DNA of 64,000 nt from assembly GCF_000802245.2 (NCBI RefSeq), contig NZ_CP021080.1, positions 868,001 to 932,000 of the forward strand, given 5' to 3'. The position numbers and the translations under genes are program-made. The notes beneath the pieces were generated by a model. That model was not told the DNA's origin. It searched no databases and saw nothing but the letters and a program-made list of their open reading frames with translations. Positions 43,302-52,356 of the stretch are shown here, piece after piece. This stretch comes from Streptomyces pluripotens. GTDB lineage: Bacteria; Actinomycetota; Actinomycetes; Streptomycetales; Streptomycetaceae. The first letter of the stretch is position 1. Each line of letters starts with the position of its first letter.

Positions 43302-43870
43302 TGCTGCCCCTTCATCTCGTCAACAGGGATCCACCTTAATTGCCGTCGTCCGGGAAGACGGGCAGACTCGCTCGTGTGGTGGGTGTCGATTCCACGAGAG
43401 TGGGGTAAGAATGCGGCTTTCAGCGCCCTCACGCCCTGATTTTGGCCATTTTTGCACCCCTCGTAGCACGACGGATGGGGGCCCGGCGCCCTTCGGGCCG
43501 ACCTGGGACCCGCTGGCTGCGAATCGACCGAAAGCCGTTGTCTACTGAGCGCCCGGGCCCCACCCGGGTCACACCTGGCCGACCGGACGGAACGTTCTTT
43601 CGCCGGCGCGGACGCTGAGCCTGGCTCCCAGTGACGGTGCCCCAGTGCGGCACACCGCCCCTGACTCAGCGGCGCTGCGACGAGTTGCGCGAACGGTCTC
43701 CGGTCGGGCGTCCGGTGGTGGACTCGGACGAACCTACCGGCCCCCCGCCGTCAGCTGTCAACAGCCCTCTGGCCTGCGACAACAGCACGAGCGCCGTCGC
43801 CGGCGGAGAGGATGCGCAGGTCGGACGGCGGGGCCGTGGCGGCCGTCGGCCGCCACGCCACCCCCGTAGA
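43302..43870. other. Intergenic region upstream of ppm1
   Basis: This 569-bp gap holds the amidohydrolase terminator at its right end and must hold the ppm1 promoter. An AT-rich patch at about 43437-43460 and TAAGGT on the minus strand near 43334-43340 are possible promoter parts. No credible gene is seen. Confidence 0.4.
43835..43857 (-). terminator. Hairpin after the amidohydrolase gene
   Basis: A perfect 10-bp GC stem (43835-43844 and 43848-43857) with a 3-nt loop lies 13 bp beyond the stop codon. Confidence 0.7.
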
Positions 43871-45478
43871 TCACTCGCCCGGCCGTACGAACACCGTCCG
43901 TCCGCCCACCACGGTCCGCAGGCAGACCGGCAGGTCGCGGCCGGGGGTGAGGTCGGGCAGACCCGGCGTGCCCGAGCGCGGGTCGGTCGACCAGCGGGCC
44001 ACCCGGTCGTCGGGGGCCTGGACGATCAGCTCGCCGGTCCGCCAGAGGGCGTAGTCGGCCGGCGCGCCTGGGACCAGCACGCCCGCGTCGTCCCGCCCGA
44101 CGGCCCGCCAACCACCGCGCGTGTGCGCGGTGAACCCCGCCCGGACGGAGACCCGGTGCTCGGGCGTGCGGTGGAAGGCGGCGGCACGAACCGTACCCCA
44201 GGGGTCGAGCGGGGTGACCGGGCTGTCGGAGCCGAAGGCCAGCGGCACACCAGCCCGCAACAGGGCCGCGAACGGGTTGAGACTCCGGGCCCGCCCAGCC
44301 CCCAGGCGCTGGGCGTACATGCCGTCCTCGCCACCCCACAGAGCGTCGAAGGCCGGCTGCACGGATGCGATCAGGCCCAGTTCGGCGAAGGCCGCGACGG
44401 TCTCCGCGGTGAGCATCTCGGCGTGTTCGACACGGTGACGGGCGGCGCGGACTCGGGCGAGCCCGGTCTTGCCGGCAGCGGCGCGCACCCCTTCGACGAC
44501 GGTCGCCACGGCGGCGTCGCCGATGGCGTGGAAGCCGGCCTGCAGGCCCGCCTCGGTACAGGCGACGACATGGGCGGCCACGGATTCGGGGTCCAGGTAG
44601 GCGGCACCGGAGTGGTCTGCGTCGGCGTAGGGCTCGCGCAGACAGGCGGTGTGCGAGCCGAGGGCACCGTCGGCGAAGAGGTCGCCAGCGGCACCCTGAG
44701 CGCCCAATTCCCGCGCCTTCTCGACGTTCCGTTCGGCCCAGTATCCGATCACACGGGGGCCGGGACCCTCGGCGGCACGTCCCAGCAGAGCGGTGAAGTC
44801 GTCCTCGGAGGAGATCTGCGGGCCGCCGCACTCGTGCACCGAGCCGATGCCCAGGGAGGCCGCGTGGGCCAGGGCGGTGCGCTGGGCCTCGCCGCGCTGG
44901 GCGGGGGTGATGGCGGCGAGGGCGGCTTCCCGGACGGCGTGGTGGGCGTCGCGGGTGAGGGGGGCGTCCTCCCGCAGTCCGCCACCTGGCACCAGGTCGA
45001 GCAGGGCAGTGGTGGCGACCGCGGAATGCACGTCGATGCGGGACAGGTACATCGGGCGTCCGCCGGCCGCCTCGTCCAGCTCCGTGCGCGTGGGCGGGCG
45101 TCCGCCGGGCCAGCGTGCGGCGTCCCAGCCGTGGCCCAGCAGAACCCGGTCGTCCGGGCGGGCCGCGGCGAACTCCCGGACCAGGGCCAGAGCCGCCTCC
45201 AGCGAGGGTGCGCCGGACAGGTCGAGTCCGGTCAGGGTGAGCCCCGTGGCGGTGGTGTGCACATGGGCGTCGGTGAAGGCCGGGGTGACCAGGGCGCCAT
45301 CGAGGTCAACCACCTCGTCCACACCGTCGGCGAAGGCGTCGGCGGCGCCCTCGGAACCGACCCAGGCGATGTGTCCGGCCTCGACGACCATCGCCGTGGC
45401 GAACGGGTCGGCGGGACTGTGGACCTCTCCGCGGCGCAGGAGGACGGTCTCGGGGGGCTCGACGGTGCGCTCACTCAT
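43871..45478 (-). CDS. Amidohydrolase family protein (YtcJ-like)
   Basis: This 535-residue metal-dependent hydrolase has the HxH metal ligands in TDAHVHTTATG, a GHGWDAARW block, a later metal His in AGFHAIGDAAV and RHRVEHAEML, and the final Asp in LAFGSDSPVTPLDPWG. These place it in the YtcJ/exoenzyme-like amidohydrolase group. No signal peptide is visible. The true substrate is unknown. It lies 102 bp downstream of an Lrp/AsnC regulator on the same strand, which may control it. Confidence 0.88.
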   Translation of the reverse strand: MSERTVEPPETVLLRRGEVHSPADPFATAMVVEAGHIAWVGSEGAADAFADGVDEVVDLDGALVTPAFTDAHVHTTATGLTLTGLDLSGAPSLEAALALVREFAAARPDDRVLLGHGWDAARWPGGRPPTRTELDEAAGGRPMYLSRIDVHSAVATTALLDLVPGGGLREDAPLTRDAHHAVREAALAAITPAQRGEAQRTALAHAASLGIGSVHECGGPQISSEDDFTALLGRAAEGPGPRVIGYWAERNVEKARELGAQGAAGDLFADGALGSHTACLREPYADADHSGAAYLDPESVAAHVVACTEAGLQAGFHAIGDAAVATVVEGVRAAAGKTGLARVRAARHRVEHAEMLTAETVAAFAELGLIASVQPAFDALWGGEDGMYAQRLGAGRARSLNPFAALLRAGVPLAFGSDSPVTPLDPWGTVRAAAFHRTPEHRVSVRAGFTAHTRGGWRAVGRDDAGVLVPGAPADYALWRTGELIVQAPDDRVARWSTDPRSGTPGLPDLTPGRDLPVCLRTVVGGRTVFVRPGE

Positions 45479-45580
45479 AGCCGACAGTTTCTCGCGCCGT
45501 GCGGACCGAGCCGCACCCGGGGCGAGGCGAGTACCCCGCAGAACGTCTGCCCGCAGTGGCCGGGAGGCAGCGGCCGGGCC

Positions 45581-46021
45581 TCAGATCCGCGGCGCGCGTG
45601 CCTCGTAGGGCGTCGACAGGACCACCGTCGTCCGCGTCGACACCCCTGCCAGGCTGCGCAACCTGGCCAGCAGTTCCTCCAGTTCGTGCGGGGTGGCCAC
45701 GCGCACCTTGAGGATGTAGTTCTCGTCCCCGGCGACACTGTGGCAGGCCTCGATCTCGGGGACGCCTGCCAGACGGTCCGCGATGTCGTCGGGGGCGCTG
45801 GGGTCGAACGGCTTCACCGAGATGAACGCGGTGAGGGGCAGGCCCACGGCCTCGGAGTCGACCACGGCGGCGTAGCCGCGGATAACGCCACGCTGTTCCA
45901 GCCGGCGCACCCTCTGGTGCACGGCCGACGTGGACAGGCCCGTGGCCTTGCCCAGGTCGGTGTAGCTCATCCGCCCGTCCTTGACGAGCAGCTGCACGAT
46001 CTGACGGTCCAGCTCCTCCAT
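45581..46021 (-). CDS. Lrp/AsnC-family transcriptional regulator
   Basis: This 146-residue protein starts at ATG 46021 (MEELDRQIVQLLVKDGRMSY). The N-terminal helix-turn-helix reads YTDLGKATGLSTSAVHQRVRRLEQRGVIRGY, followed by the RAM effector-binding domain (AFISVKPFDP; HSVAGDENYILKVRV). Such proteins assemble as dimers or octamers and respond to amino acids. The neighbouring amidohydrolase and the divergent gene at 46326 are possible targets. Confidence 0.92.
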   Translation of the reverse strand: MEELDRQIVQLLVKDGRMSYTDLGKATGLSTSAVHQRVRRLEQRGVIRGYAAVVDSEAVGLPLTAFISVKPFDPSAPDDIADRLAGVPEIEACHSVAGDENYILKVRVATPHELEELLARLRSLAGVSTRTTVVLSTPYEARAPRI

Positions 46022-46325
46022 GGCGCCAAAACCTACAGTGCGGCTGATCCTCTGGGATAGCCGTGCCACGCCAGGTCATGCCCGGTCAGTGAGGTACGCG
46101 CGAGCCGGATGGGGGTCATCCGGGGGCCAGGGACGACCACCCCGGGGCAAATGGCGTGGGCTGGAGAGCCCCACACCGAGCATCTGCGCCCGGCATGTGA
46201 CGAACGCCACACACCCCGAACGGGCTCCGTGATGCTCTCGTGATTACCGCCCGGGGCGGACGGGAAGTGCTTGGTGTGGTCGAGGCCGCAGCGCCGTCAC
46301 GGCCCAGCCTTAGGGGGAGAATCCC
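46022..46325. other. Divergent intergenic region, no element assigned
   Basis: About 300 bp between the Lrp-type regulator and a small conserved gene. Promoters for both must be here. I found no unambiguous promoter or Lrp site by eye. Confidence 0.35.
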
Positions 46326-46754
46326 ATGCAGAGTGCCCATCGCCCTGGCCGATCCACGTCCAAGCGGCAGCAGCCGGTGGCCGAGCTGGAGGGCGTCGAA
46401 CTCGACGTCTTCGACGAGGAACCGAACAGCTACGACACCTTCGAGATGTACCGGGTGATCTGCCCGGACTGCGCCCAGCCGATCGCGCTGCTGGCGGACG
46501 AGGAGAACCTTCCGGAGCATGCGCTGTGCGCCTCGCCGTGGAACCCGTTCGGGCTCACGGTGTGTGCGGGCACGGGCCGTTCGGCGGTCGACGCCAGCCC
46601 GGCGGACGAATCCTTCGCGCCGCAGGAGCAGCACACCGGCCTGCTGTTGACACTCCCTCAGGGCCTGAACTGGCGGACGCAACCCTTCTCGCACGCCGGC
46701 GGCCCGGGCTCGCGCCCGATGCGCCTGCCGGCGATGCGCCACCAGGCCGCCTGA
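46326..46754 (+). CDS. Conserved hypothetical protein with a single CxxC motif
   Basis: This 142-residue soluble protein has a disordered basic N-terminus, an acidic segment (ELEGVELDVFDEEPNSYDTF) and a CPDCAQPIALLADEE motif that could be half of a metal site; two further Cys follow (CASPWNPFGLTVCAGTG). The C-terminus looks unstructured. A purine-rich AGGGGGAGA site precedes the ATG. I do not recognise a function. It is bounded by a strong terminator. Confidence 0.72.
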   Translation: MQSAHRPGRSTSKRQQPVAELEGVELDVFDEEPNSYDTFEMYRVICPDCAQPIALLADEENLPEHALCASPWNPFGLTVCAGTGRSAVDASPADESFAPQEQHTGLLLTLPQGLNWRTQPFSHAGGPGSRPMRLPAMRHQAA

Positions 46755-47456
46755 CTCACTCCCCCACCGGTCCGACCCTTTACCCCGCCGTCGGGGGACC
46801 GTTGCGCCGCCACCTGGCGGCGCAACGGTCCCCCGCCTCCACGGGGAACGGGGAACCGCGCTGTTGCCACCGGACCGTGGCCGGCGAACGCGCCGGGATC
46901 GCGCTCGGCACAACCGTCAGGCGCTCGCATTCACCACCACGCGCTCCGCACGGTCAGCTCCCTCACAGATCCGGGGCGCGGCATCCGGCAGTGCGCGCCC
47001 GGTGACGGGTTCCATGGCGGTCGCCACCATTCCGGCCGCCGGTCGCCACATGCCTCACGGGCAACGACACCTGGTGCGCGGGGCGCTCGTCGAGCGGTAG
47101 AGGACGGCACTGGCCACGGCACCCCCGGCAGAACAGTGCACTGCTGGCACGTCAGCGCACCGGGGACGGCCGGAGAGAGAACCCAGGCGGGCATGAACTG
47201 ACGCACGAATCCACCGGACGGTGACCTGCGTCTTCGCTGTCACGTTGCCCGGTTGTGACCCGCCAGCACTCGGCGACCGGACGTCCGCGTCGTCTATCCG
47301 TCCCCCGCCCCTCAGAACCGGTTCCGCCGCCTCCGGCAGACCCTCCCCTCTACCGTGCCCTCATGCACAGTTGGGCCAGCCAGGGCCGCACCCTGCCGGG
47401 CCGCCACGACCCGGAGTGGGTCAGGCTGGCGGCCCCGCCCGTCGTCAGGGGGCAGT
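46755..47456. other. Long intergenic region with one terminator and a doubtful short ORF
   Basis: About 700 bp. The hairpin at 46793-46834 closes the preceding gene. A 43-codon plus-strand ORF (47363-47494; MHSWASQGRTLPGRHDPEW...) has streptomycete-like codon use but runs into the antisense of the acyl-CoA dehydrogenase and may be a gene fragment. No RNA gene was recognised. Confidence 0.4.
46793..46834 (+). terminator. 19-bp perfect terminator hairpin
   Basis: Arms 46793-46811 and 46816-46834 are perfectly complementary with a 4-nt loop, 38 bp after the stop of the CxxC protein. Confidence 0.85.
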
Positions 47457-48632
47457 TCAACGCCCCTCGGGTCCCACCAGGTGCCGGGCGATGACCATCC
47501 GCTGGATCTGGTTGGTGCCCTCGACGATCTGCAGGACCTTGGCCTCGCGCATGTACCGCTCGGCCGGGAAGTCGGCGGTGTAACCGTAGCCGCCGAGTAT
47601 CTGCACCGCGTCCGTCGTGACCTTCATGGCCGTGTCGGTGCAGTGCAGCTTGGCCATCGCGGCCTGCCTGGAGAACGGTTTGCCCGCGTCCCGCAGCCGC
47701 GCCGCGGCGAGGTAGAGCGCACGGCCGGCCTCGATCTGGGTGGCCATGTCGGCGATCATGAACCGGAGGCCCTGGAAGTCGGCGATGGGCCGGCCGAACT
47801 GCCGGCGCTGAGTAGCGTAGGCGACCGCCTCGTCCAGTGCGGCCTGGGCGAGGCCGATGGCGCAGGCCGCGATGCCGAGCCGGCCGGAGTCGAGGGCGGA
47901 CAGGGCGATGGAGAACCCCTGGCCCTCCTCGCCCACGCGTCGGCAGTCCGGGACCCGGACTCCGTCGAAGTGCACCTGGGCGGTGGGCGAGCCCTTCATG
48001 CCCATCTTCTTCTCAGGCACCGCCGCACTCAGGCCGGGCGCGTCGCCGGGCACCAAGAACGCGGTGATCCCACGCGGGCCGTCCTCGCCGGTGCGGGCCA
48101 TCACGGTGTAGAAGTCGGCGATGCCGCCGTGTGTGATCCAGGCCTTGGTGCCCGTGATCATCCAGCTTCCCGCGTCGTCGCGGACGGCCTTGGTGCGCAG
48201 GGAGGCCGCGTCCGAGCCAGCGGCCGGCTCGGACAGGCAGTAGGCACCGAGCAGACCGCCGCCGAGCATGTCCGACAGGTGCTCGACCTGCTGCTGCTTG
48301 GTGCCGTAGGTGGCCAGCGCGTAGGCGGCGAGGGTGTGGACGCTGACGCCGAGGCCCACGGTGAGTCGGGCCGCGGCCAGTTCCTCCAGGACCTGGAGGT
48401 AGACCTCGTAGGGCTGCTCACCACCGCCGTACTCAGCGTCGTACGGCAGGCCGAGCAGGCCGGACTCGGAGAGCAGGGTGAAGACCTCACTCGGGAAGCG
48501 CCCCGCGTCCTCCTCCTCTGCGGCCTTCGGCGCGATCTCGCGCTGGGCGATGTCCCGGACGAGTGCGAGCAGGTCCCTCGCCTCTTCCGTCGGCAGTTGA
48601 CGCTCCACCGGCTGCAGGTCGCGGTCGGGCAT
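47457..48632 (-). CDS. Acyl-CoA dehydrogenase
   Basis: This 391-residue FAD enzyme oxidises acyl-CoA thioesters to enoyl-CoA. It shows the three family domains: helical N-domain, beta middle domain with AYCLSEPAAGSDAASL and WITHGGIADFYTVMARTG, and C-domain with RRQFGRPIADFQGLRF, QILGGYGYTADFPAERYMREA and the catalytic base Glu in QIVEGTNQIQRM. The start is ATG 48632 (MPDRDLQPVERQ). An upstream in-frame start at 48800 would add non-conserved residues. No beta-oxidation partner is adjacent, so chain-length preference cannot be told. Confidence 0.92.
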   Translation of the reverse strand: MPDRDLQPVERQLPTEEARDLLALVRDIAQREIAPKAAEEEDAGRFPSEVFTLLSESGLLGLPYDAEYGGGEQPYEVYLQVLEELAAARLTVGLGVSVHTLAAYALATYGTKQQQVEHLSDMLGGGLLGAYCLSEPAAGSDAASLRTKAVRDDAGSWMITGTKAWITHGGIADFYTVMARTGEDGPRGITAFLVPGDAPGLSAAVPEKKMGMKGSPTAQVHFDGVRVPDCRRVGEEGQGFSIALSALDSGRLGIAACAIGLAQAALDEAVAYATQRRQFGRPIADFQGLRFMIADMATQIEAGRALYLAAARLRDAGKPFSRQAAMAKLHCTDTAMKVTTDAVQILGGYGYTADFPAERYMREAKVLQIVEGTNQIQRMVIARHLVGPEGR

Positions 48633-49152
48633 GGCGTCGGTCTCCTCCCTGTTCGGGCACCGGCGGTGTGGCCCGTTGGGGTGGGGGCGGCTCCGCCTGA
48701 TCGTTCCAGTTCCTGCCGAAGGCCCCCGCTCCCGGGTTTCGGAAGCGGCTGACCAGCGGCTGTGCGCAGTGAGTATGCCCGATCGGCGACCTCCCGTCAC
48801 CAGTTAACGACCGCTTACTTCAGGAATCGGGTCAGAACCCTGCACGACGCACGTCCCGGCAGGCCGGCGGCGGGGCCGATCGGCCGGGTCCAGCTCCCCG
48901 ACGGCACGCAGGGCTCCGCCGAACGTCTTCACCGGCTGCTCGCACCTGGCGTGGCGAGGCAGCTCGGGACGGTTGATCCAGTCGCGGGTGGCACCCTCCG
49001 CACGGCACACCCAGGAACAACGGCACACCCAGGAACAGCAGCCCCGTGCGGGCCGTCGGGGAAACGTCGGTCCGCCCCGTACGCCCCTTCGGCGACGGTG
49101 ACGGTTCGCCTCACGAGTGCGGTCGGTCCAGAGCTGAGGCCAGTCGTACGGC
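48633..49152. other. Intergenic region with a small tandem repeat
   Basis: About 520 bp with no convincing gene on either strand. Contains two tandem copies of an 18-bp unit at 49003-49037 and the promoter region of the acyl-CoA dehydrogenase. Confidence 0.4.
49003..49037. repeat. Two tandem copies of an 18-bp unit
   Basis: CGGCACACCCAGGAACAA at 49003-49020 is followed directly by an almost complete second copy (49021-49037). No function is evident. Confidence 0.7.
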
Positions 49153-50514
49153 TCAGCGCACCCCCACCGCGGCGAGGGCCTCGCGCTGGAGCGGGCTGGG
49201 GTCGGCCGGGAAGTAGAGGTAGCAGATGCCGCCGGTGCCGGAGACGACCTTACCGGAGGCGTTGTACCGCTTGGTCCGCAGCCAGATGTTCTCGAATTCC
49301 CGGCGCAGGTAGACGCGCCGCACCGCCTCGTCGCTCGGCGACGCCGGGTCTCCGGCGATCACGTCGCCGTGCTCCGTGAAACCGGTCACGGTCATCAGGT
49401 GACCGGAGGTGCCGTAGCCCGCACCCGTCAGCTCAGTCTCCAGGAAGGACTGGGACGTCATGACGGGGACACCAGCCGCGATCAGCGTCTCCAGGTCGCT
49501 GAGCGAGGCGAGCCGGGTGACCACGCCCTGGAGGTCCTGGTAGGTGGCCGCGTAGGCGGCGTTGAAGGGCCAGTTGCCGCAGCCCTGGTACTGGTAGTCG
49601 TAGGTGAAGCGGGCCGCGTGGTCCACCTGCGGGTCGGCGTAGGACGGGTCGACCCAGGACAGTTGCTCGGGGGTGAGCCTGCCACCCCAGTACTCGATGA
49701 TCATCTGTGACGAGGTGGGACTGCACCAGGCCTCGCCACCGTTGTCGAACTGCGGGTACTGCCCCTTGTGGATCTCCTGCGAGTAGCGTGGAGCGGCAAG
49801 CTCCCGGGCGGGCCCCGCAACGGACGCCGGAACCGTGAAGCGGTCGGGGATGTCGGAGCCCATGGCGCCGACCCGCCAGATGGTGGGGGTCAGCTGCGTG
49901 CCCGGCTTGCGGTACAGCGTGAGGCGCAGCCGGTACGACGCCAGGCGCAGGCCGCTGCTCGCGTCGTCGATGACGAAGGTGTCGGTCCAGATGGTGCTCT
50001 TGCCGTCCGTCTGGCCGTCCACCGAGGTCCGCTTGATGTCCCGGTCGCCGGCCGCCCAGCGGCCCATCACGTACCAGGGCGTTCCCGAACCGTCGGAGTA
50101 CGTGCCCTGCAGCTCGGCCTGGAGCCAGGTGCCGTCGGGGGTGTGTGCGTTCCAGGAGGCGACCACCTCGGTGGCGGGGACGGCAAGCCGGTGGACCGGG
50201 CCGGTCCAGATGGCGTACTCCCAGGTGCTGGTGGTGCCGGTGTGCGGGTCGGTGTAGTCATTGCGGCCGGCGGGGACGTCGAACACGAGGCCGGGTCGGT
50301 GGCCGGCGACCGGCCTGGTCCCCTGGACGGTGCCGGAGCTCCACTCGCTGTAGGTGGTCCAGGCGTGGTAGTCGATCGGGCGGGCCCCGGGTGTGCGGTC
50401 GCTGGTGTCGGCAGGTCCCTGCGCGGCGAAGGCGGGGGCCGTTGCTCCGGTCACCGCCGCGACGACGGCGACGGCCAGGACGCTTCTACGGGAAGGCTGT
50501 TCGGCTCTGTTCAT
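49153..50514 (-). CDS. Secreted C39-type papain-like peptidase (Tat signal)
   Basis: This 453-residue protein starts at ATG 50514 (MNRAEQPSRRSVLAVAVV) with a twin-arginine-type signal (SRRSVLAVAV, hydrophobic core, cleavage after APAFAA around residue 33). A beta-rich N-terminal region (about 40-260) is followed by a peptidase C39-like domain: Cys nucleophile in GGEAWCSPTSSQMIIEYW, His in GTSGHLMTVTGFTEHG and Asp in VIAGDPASPSDEAV. Predicted to be exported folded and to act outside the cell; substrate unknown. It is not linked to a bacteriocin exporter, unlike classical C39 domains. Confidence 0.87.
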   Translation of the reverse strand: MNRAEQPSRRSVLAVAVVAAVTGATAPAFAAQGPADTSDRTPGARPIDYHAWTTYSEWSSGTVQGTRPVAGHRPGLVFDVPAGRNDYTDPHTGTTSTWEYAIWTGPVHRLAVPATEVVASWNAHTPDGTWLQAELQGTYSDGSGTPWYVMGRWAAGDRDIKRTSVDGQTDGKSTIWTDTFVIDDASSGLRLASYRLRLTLYRKPGTQLTPTIWRVGAMGSDIPDRFTVPASVAGPARELAAPRYSQEIHKGQYPQFDNGGEAWCSPTSSQMIIEYWGGRLTPEQLSWVDPSYADPQVDHAARFTYDYQYQGCGNWPFNAAYAATYQDLQGVVTRLASLSDLETLIAAGVPVMTSQSFLETELTGAGYGTSGHLMTVTGFTEHGDVIAGDPASPSDEAVRRVYLRREFENIWLRTKRYNASGKVVSGTGGICYLYFPADPSPLQREALAAVGVR

Positions 50515-50697
50515 GGGCGCGAATACCCCCAGGTGTCCGAGTAGGTACCGGATCCGGTGCATGGTTGTGGGCCCACTATGGATCAGGCGGCATGCCCCTG
50601 CCAGCACTTCGCGCACGGCGCGCCATGCACAGCGGTCCGGGCCGGCGGAAACGGACCGGCCGGGGGCATGCCTTCCCCGGCACCGGCTCGTGCCGTG

Positions 50698-50734
50698 GCA
50701 GGCGACGTTCGTCCCCATCGCAAACGTCGCCTGC
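50698..50734 (-). terminator. Hairpin after the amino-acid permease
   Basis: A perfect 12-bp stem (50698-50709 and 50723-50734) with a 13-nt loop lies 36 bp beyond the permease stop codon. Confidence 0.7.
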
Positions 50735-50770
50735 TGCAGCACTGGGTGCCGGACACCGGGGACGAACGGG

Positions 50771-52312
50771 TCAGACCAGGTCCATCGCGGCCACCTCGTC
50801 GGGGCGGCCGTAGCTGACCGGCCCCTGGAAGCGGCGACGGGCCGTGGCGAACCACCACACCGTGGCCACGAACAGGACGACGGCGAGCGCGATCGGCGCG
50901 TAGTTGAAGGAGTCGACCGTGATCGGCGAGGCCTGCGGCAACATGAACAGGACGCTGCTGAGCAGGATCCAGATCACCGCCAGCCAGCCGATCGGCCGGC
51001 CCCAGCGGCCCAGGTGCCAGGGCCCGGGCTGGAACGCGGCACCGAGCCTGAGGCGCAGGAAGATGGGCACGGCGTAGGCGAGGAAGAGCCCCACCACATT
51101 GACGCTGACGATGGCGGTGAACGCCGTGTGCGACCACCAGCCCGGTACCACCAGTGCCAGTGAACAGGCCACGGCCAGCCACACCGCCTTCACGGGGGTA
51201 CGGGTGCGCGGGGAGACCGAATGCCACCAGCGGGAGCCGGGCATGGCTCCGTCCCGGGAGAAGGCGAAGATCTGCCGGGTGTTGCTGGTGAGGTTGGCCA
51301 GGCCGCAGAAGAGCATCGCCCCGATGACGATGAGAAGCATCGCCTTGGCGGTACCGAGCCCGAGGCCGTCGATGAGGATCTGGACCGGCGGCGTCTCCGA
51401 ACCCGCCTCCTTGGCGTAGTCACCAATGCTGTAGACGAGTGCCAGCATCAGGATCAGGCCGGTGACCGCCGAATAGCCGATGGCGCGGGTGATCCCCTTC
51501 GGGGCGTTGACCGTCGCGCGAACCGTTTCCTCGGACATGTGGAAGCTGCCGTCGAACCCGGTGAAGGTCCAGCTGGTGACCAGCAGGCCAAGCATGCCGC
51601 CGTAAAGCCCGTTCGTGAAGCCCGTGTTGTTCTCAAAATGCGTCACGAAGGACACCGGCTGATGATGGGACGGAATCACTATGAGTGCACTGGCGATCAC
51701 AATGAGTCCGAGTAGCAGCCACCACACAGAAATGCGGTTCAGCACGGCGACGAGTTGGACGGTGTAGGTGTTGGCGAGCCCCTGCACGATGACGATCAGG
51801 GTCGTGATCAGCACCGTCTGGTGCGCAGTCGGCCGGTAGGAGGGCCACTGCAACTGCACGAACGCCTGGAGGAAGGTGGCCGCGGCATACCCCGTGGCAG
51901 CGGTGCCACCGATCTGGCCCACGAAATTCAACCAGCCCGTGAACCACGACCAGGCGCCCTTGTGGCGCTTGGCGAGTTTACCGGCGGAGAAGTACAGGGC
52001 CCCGCTCGTCGGATAAGCCGAGGCGACTTCCGCCATGGCCGCACCAATGAGCAACACCATCAGCGAGACGCCGATCCAGCCGAACACAAGGATTCGGGGT
52101 CCGCCCGCGTTCATGCCGAAACCGAAGGACGAGAAGATCCCCGACAGGATATTGATGATCGTGAACGATATCGCAAAATTATCGAACGCCTGGAATCGCC
52201 GGGTGAGTTTCCGCGGATAACCCATCGCGTGCAGGGTCGCGTCATCGTCGAGCACGACGAGGGCTTCGCCCGCGCGCGCCTTCGCGCGGGACGTCGGTGT
52301 CCGTTGCGACAC
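50771..52312 (-). CDS. APC-superfamily amino-acid permease
   Basis: This 513-residue integral membrane protein has about twelve hydrophobic segments. The first begins after MGYPRKLTRRFQAFDNFAISF, and conserved APC blocks EVASAYPTSGALYFSAGKLA, SWTFTGFDGSFHMSEET, and NTRQIFAFSRDGAMPGSRWW are present. These match the GABA/amino-acid permease (BAT1/UGA4-like) branch. The N-terminal coding segment is locally less GC-rich than the window. Likely a proton-coupled amino-acid or GABA importer; specificity unknown. The next gene upstream on the same strand starts about 1 kb away. Confidence 0.9.
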   Translation of the reverse strand: MSQRTPTSRAKARAGEALVVLDDDATLHAMGYPRKLTRRFQAFDNFAISFTIINILSGIFSSFGFGMNAGGPRILVFGWIGVSLMVLLIGAAMAEVASAYPTSGALYFSAGKLAKRHKGAWSWFTGWLNFVGQIGGTAATGYAAATFLQAFVQLQWPSYRPTAHQTVLITTLIVIVQGLANTYTVQLVAVLNRISVWWLLLGLIVIASALIVIPSHHQPVSFVTHFENNTGFTNGLYGGMLGLLVTSWTFTGFDGSFHMSEETVRATVNAPKGITRAIGYSAVTGLILMLALVYSIGDYAKEAGSETPPVQILIDGLGLGTAKAMLLIVIGAMLFCGLANLTSNTRQIFAFSRDGAMPGSRWWHSVSPRTRTPVKAVWLAVACSLALVVPGWWSHTAFTAIVSVNVVGLFLAYAVPIFLRLRLGAAFQPGPWHLGRWGRPIGWLAVIWILLSSVLFMLPQASPITVDSFNYAPIALAVVLFVATVWWFATARRRFQGPVSYGRPDEVAAMDLV

Positions 52313-52356
52313 AGATCGGCCTCTCTCTCGGTGGGGGGTAGGTGCGGGCGAGGGGG

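Noticed and set aside
47070..47170. A tRNA-like string (GTCGAGCGGTAGAGGA) near 47.08 kb
   Set aside because: No cloverleaf or acceptor stem could be built around it.
48762..49379. A 205-codon plus-strand ORF near the C39 peptidase
   Set aside because: Low-complexity Arg/Pro/Gly translation, overlaps the peptidase end, no ribosome site.
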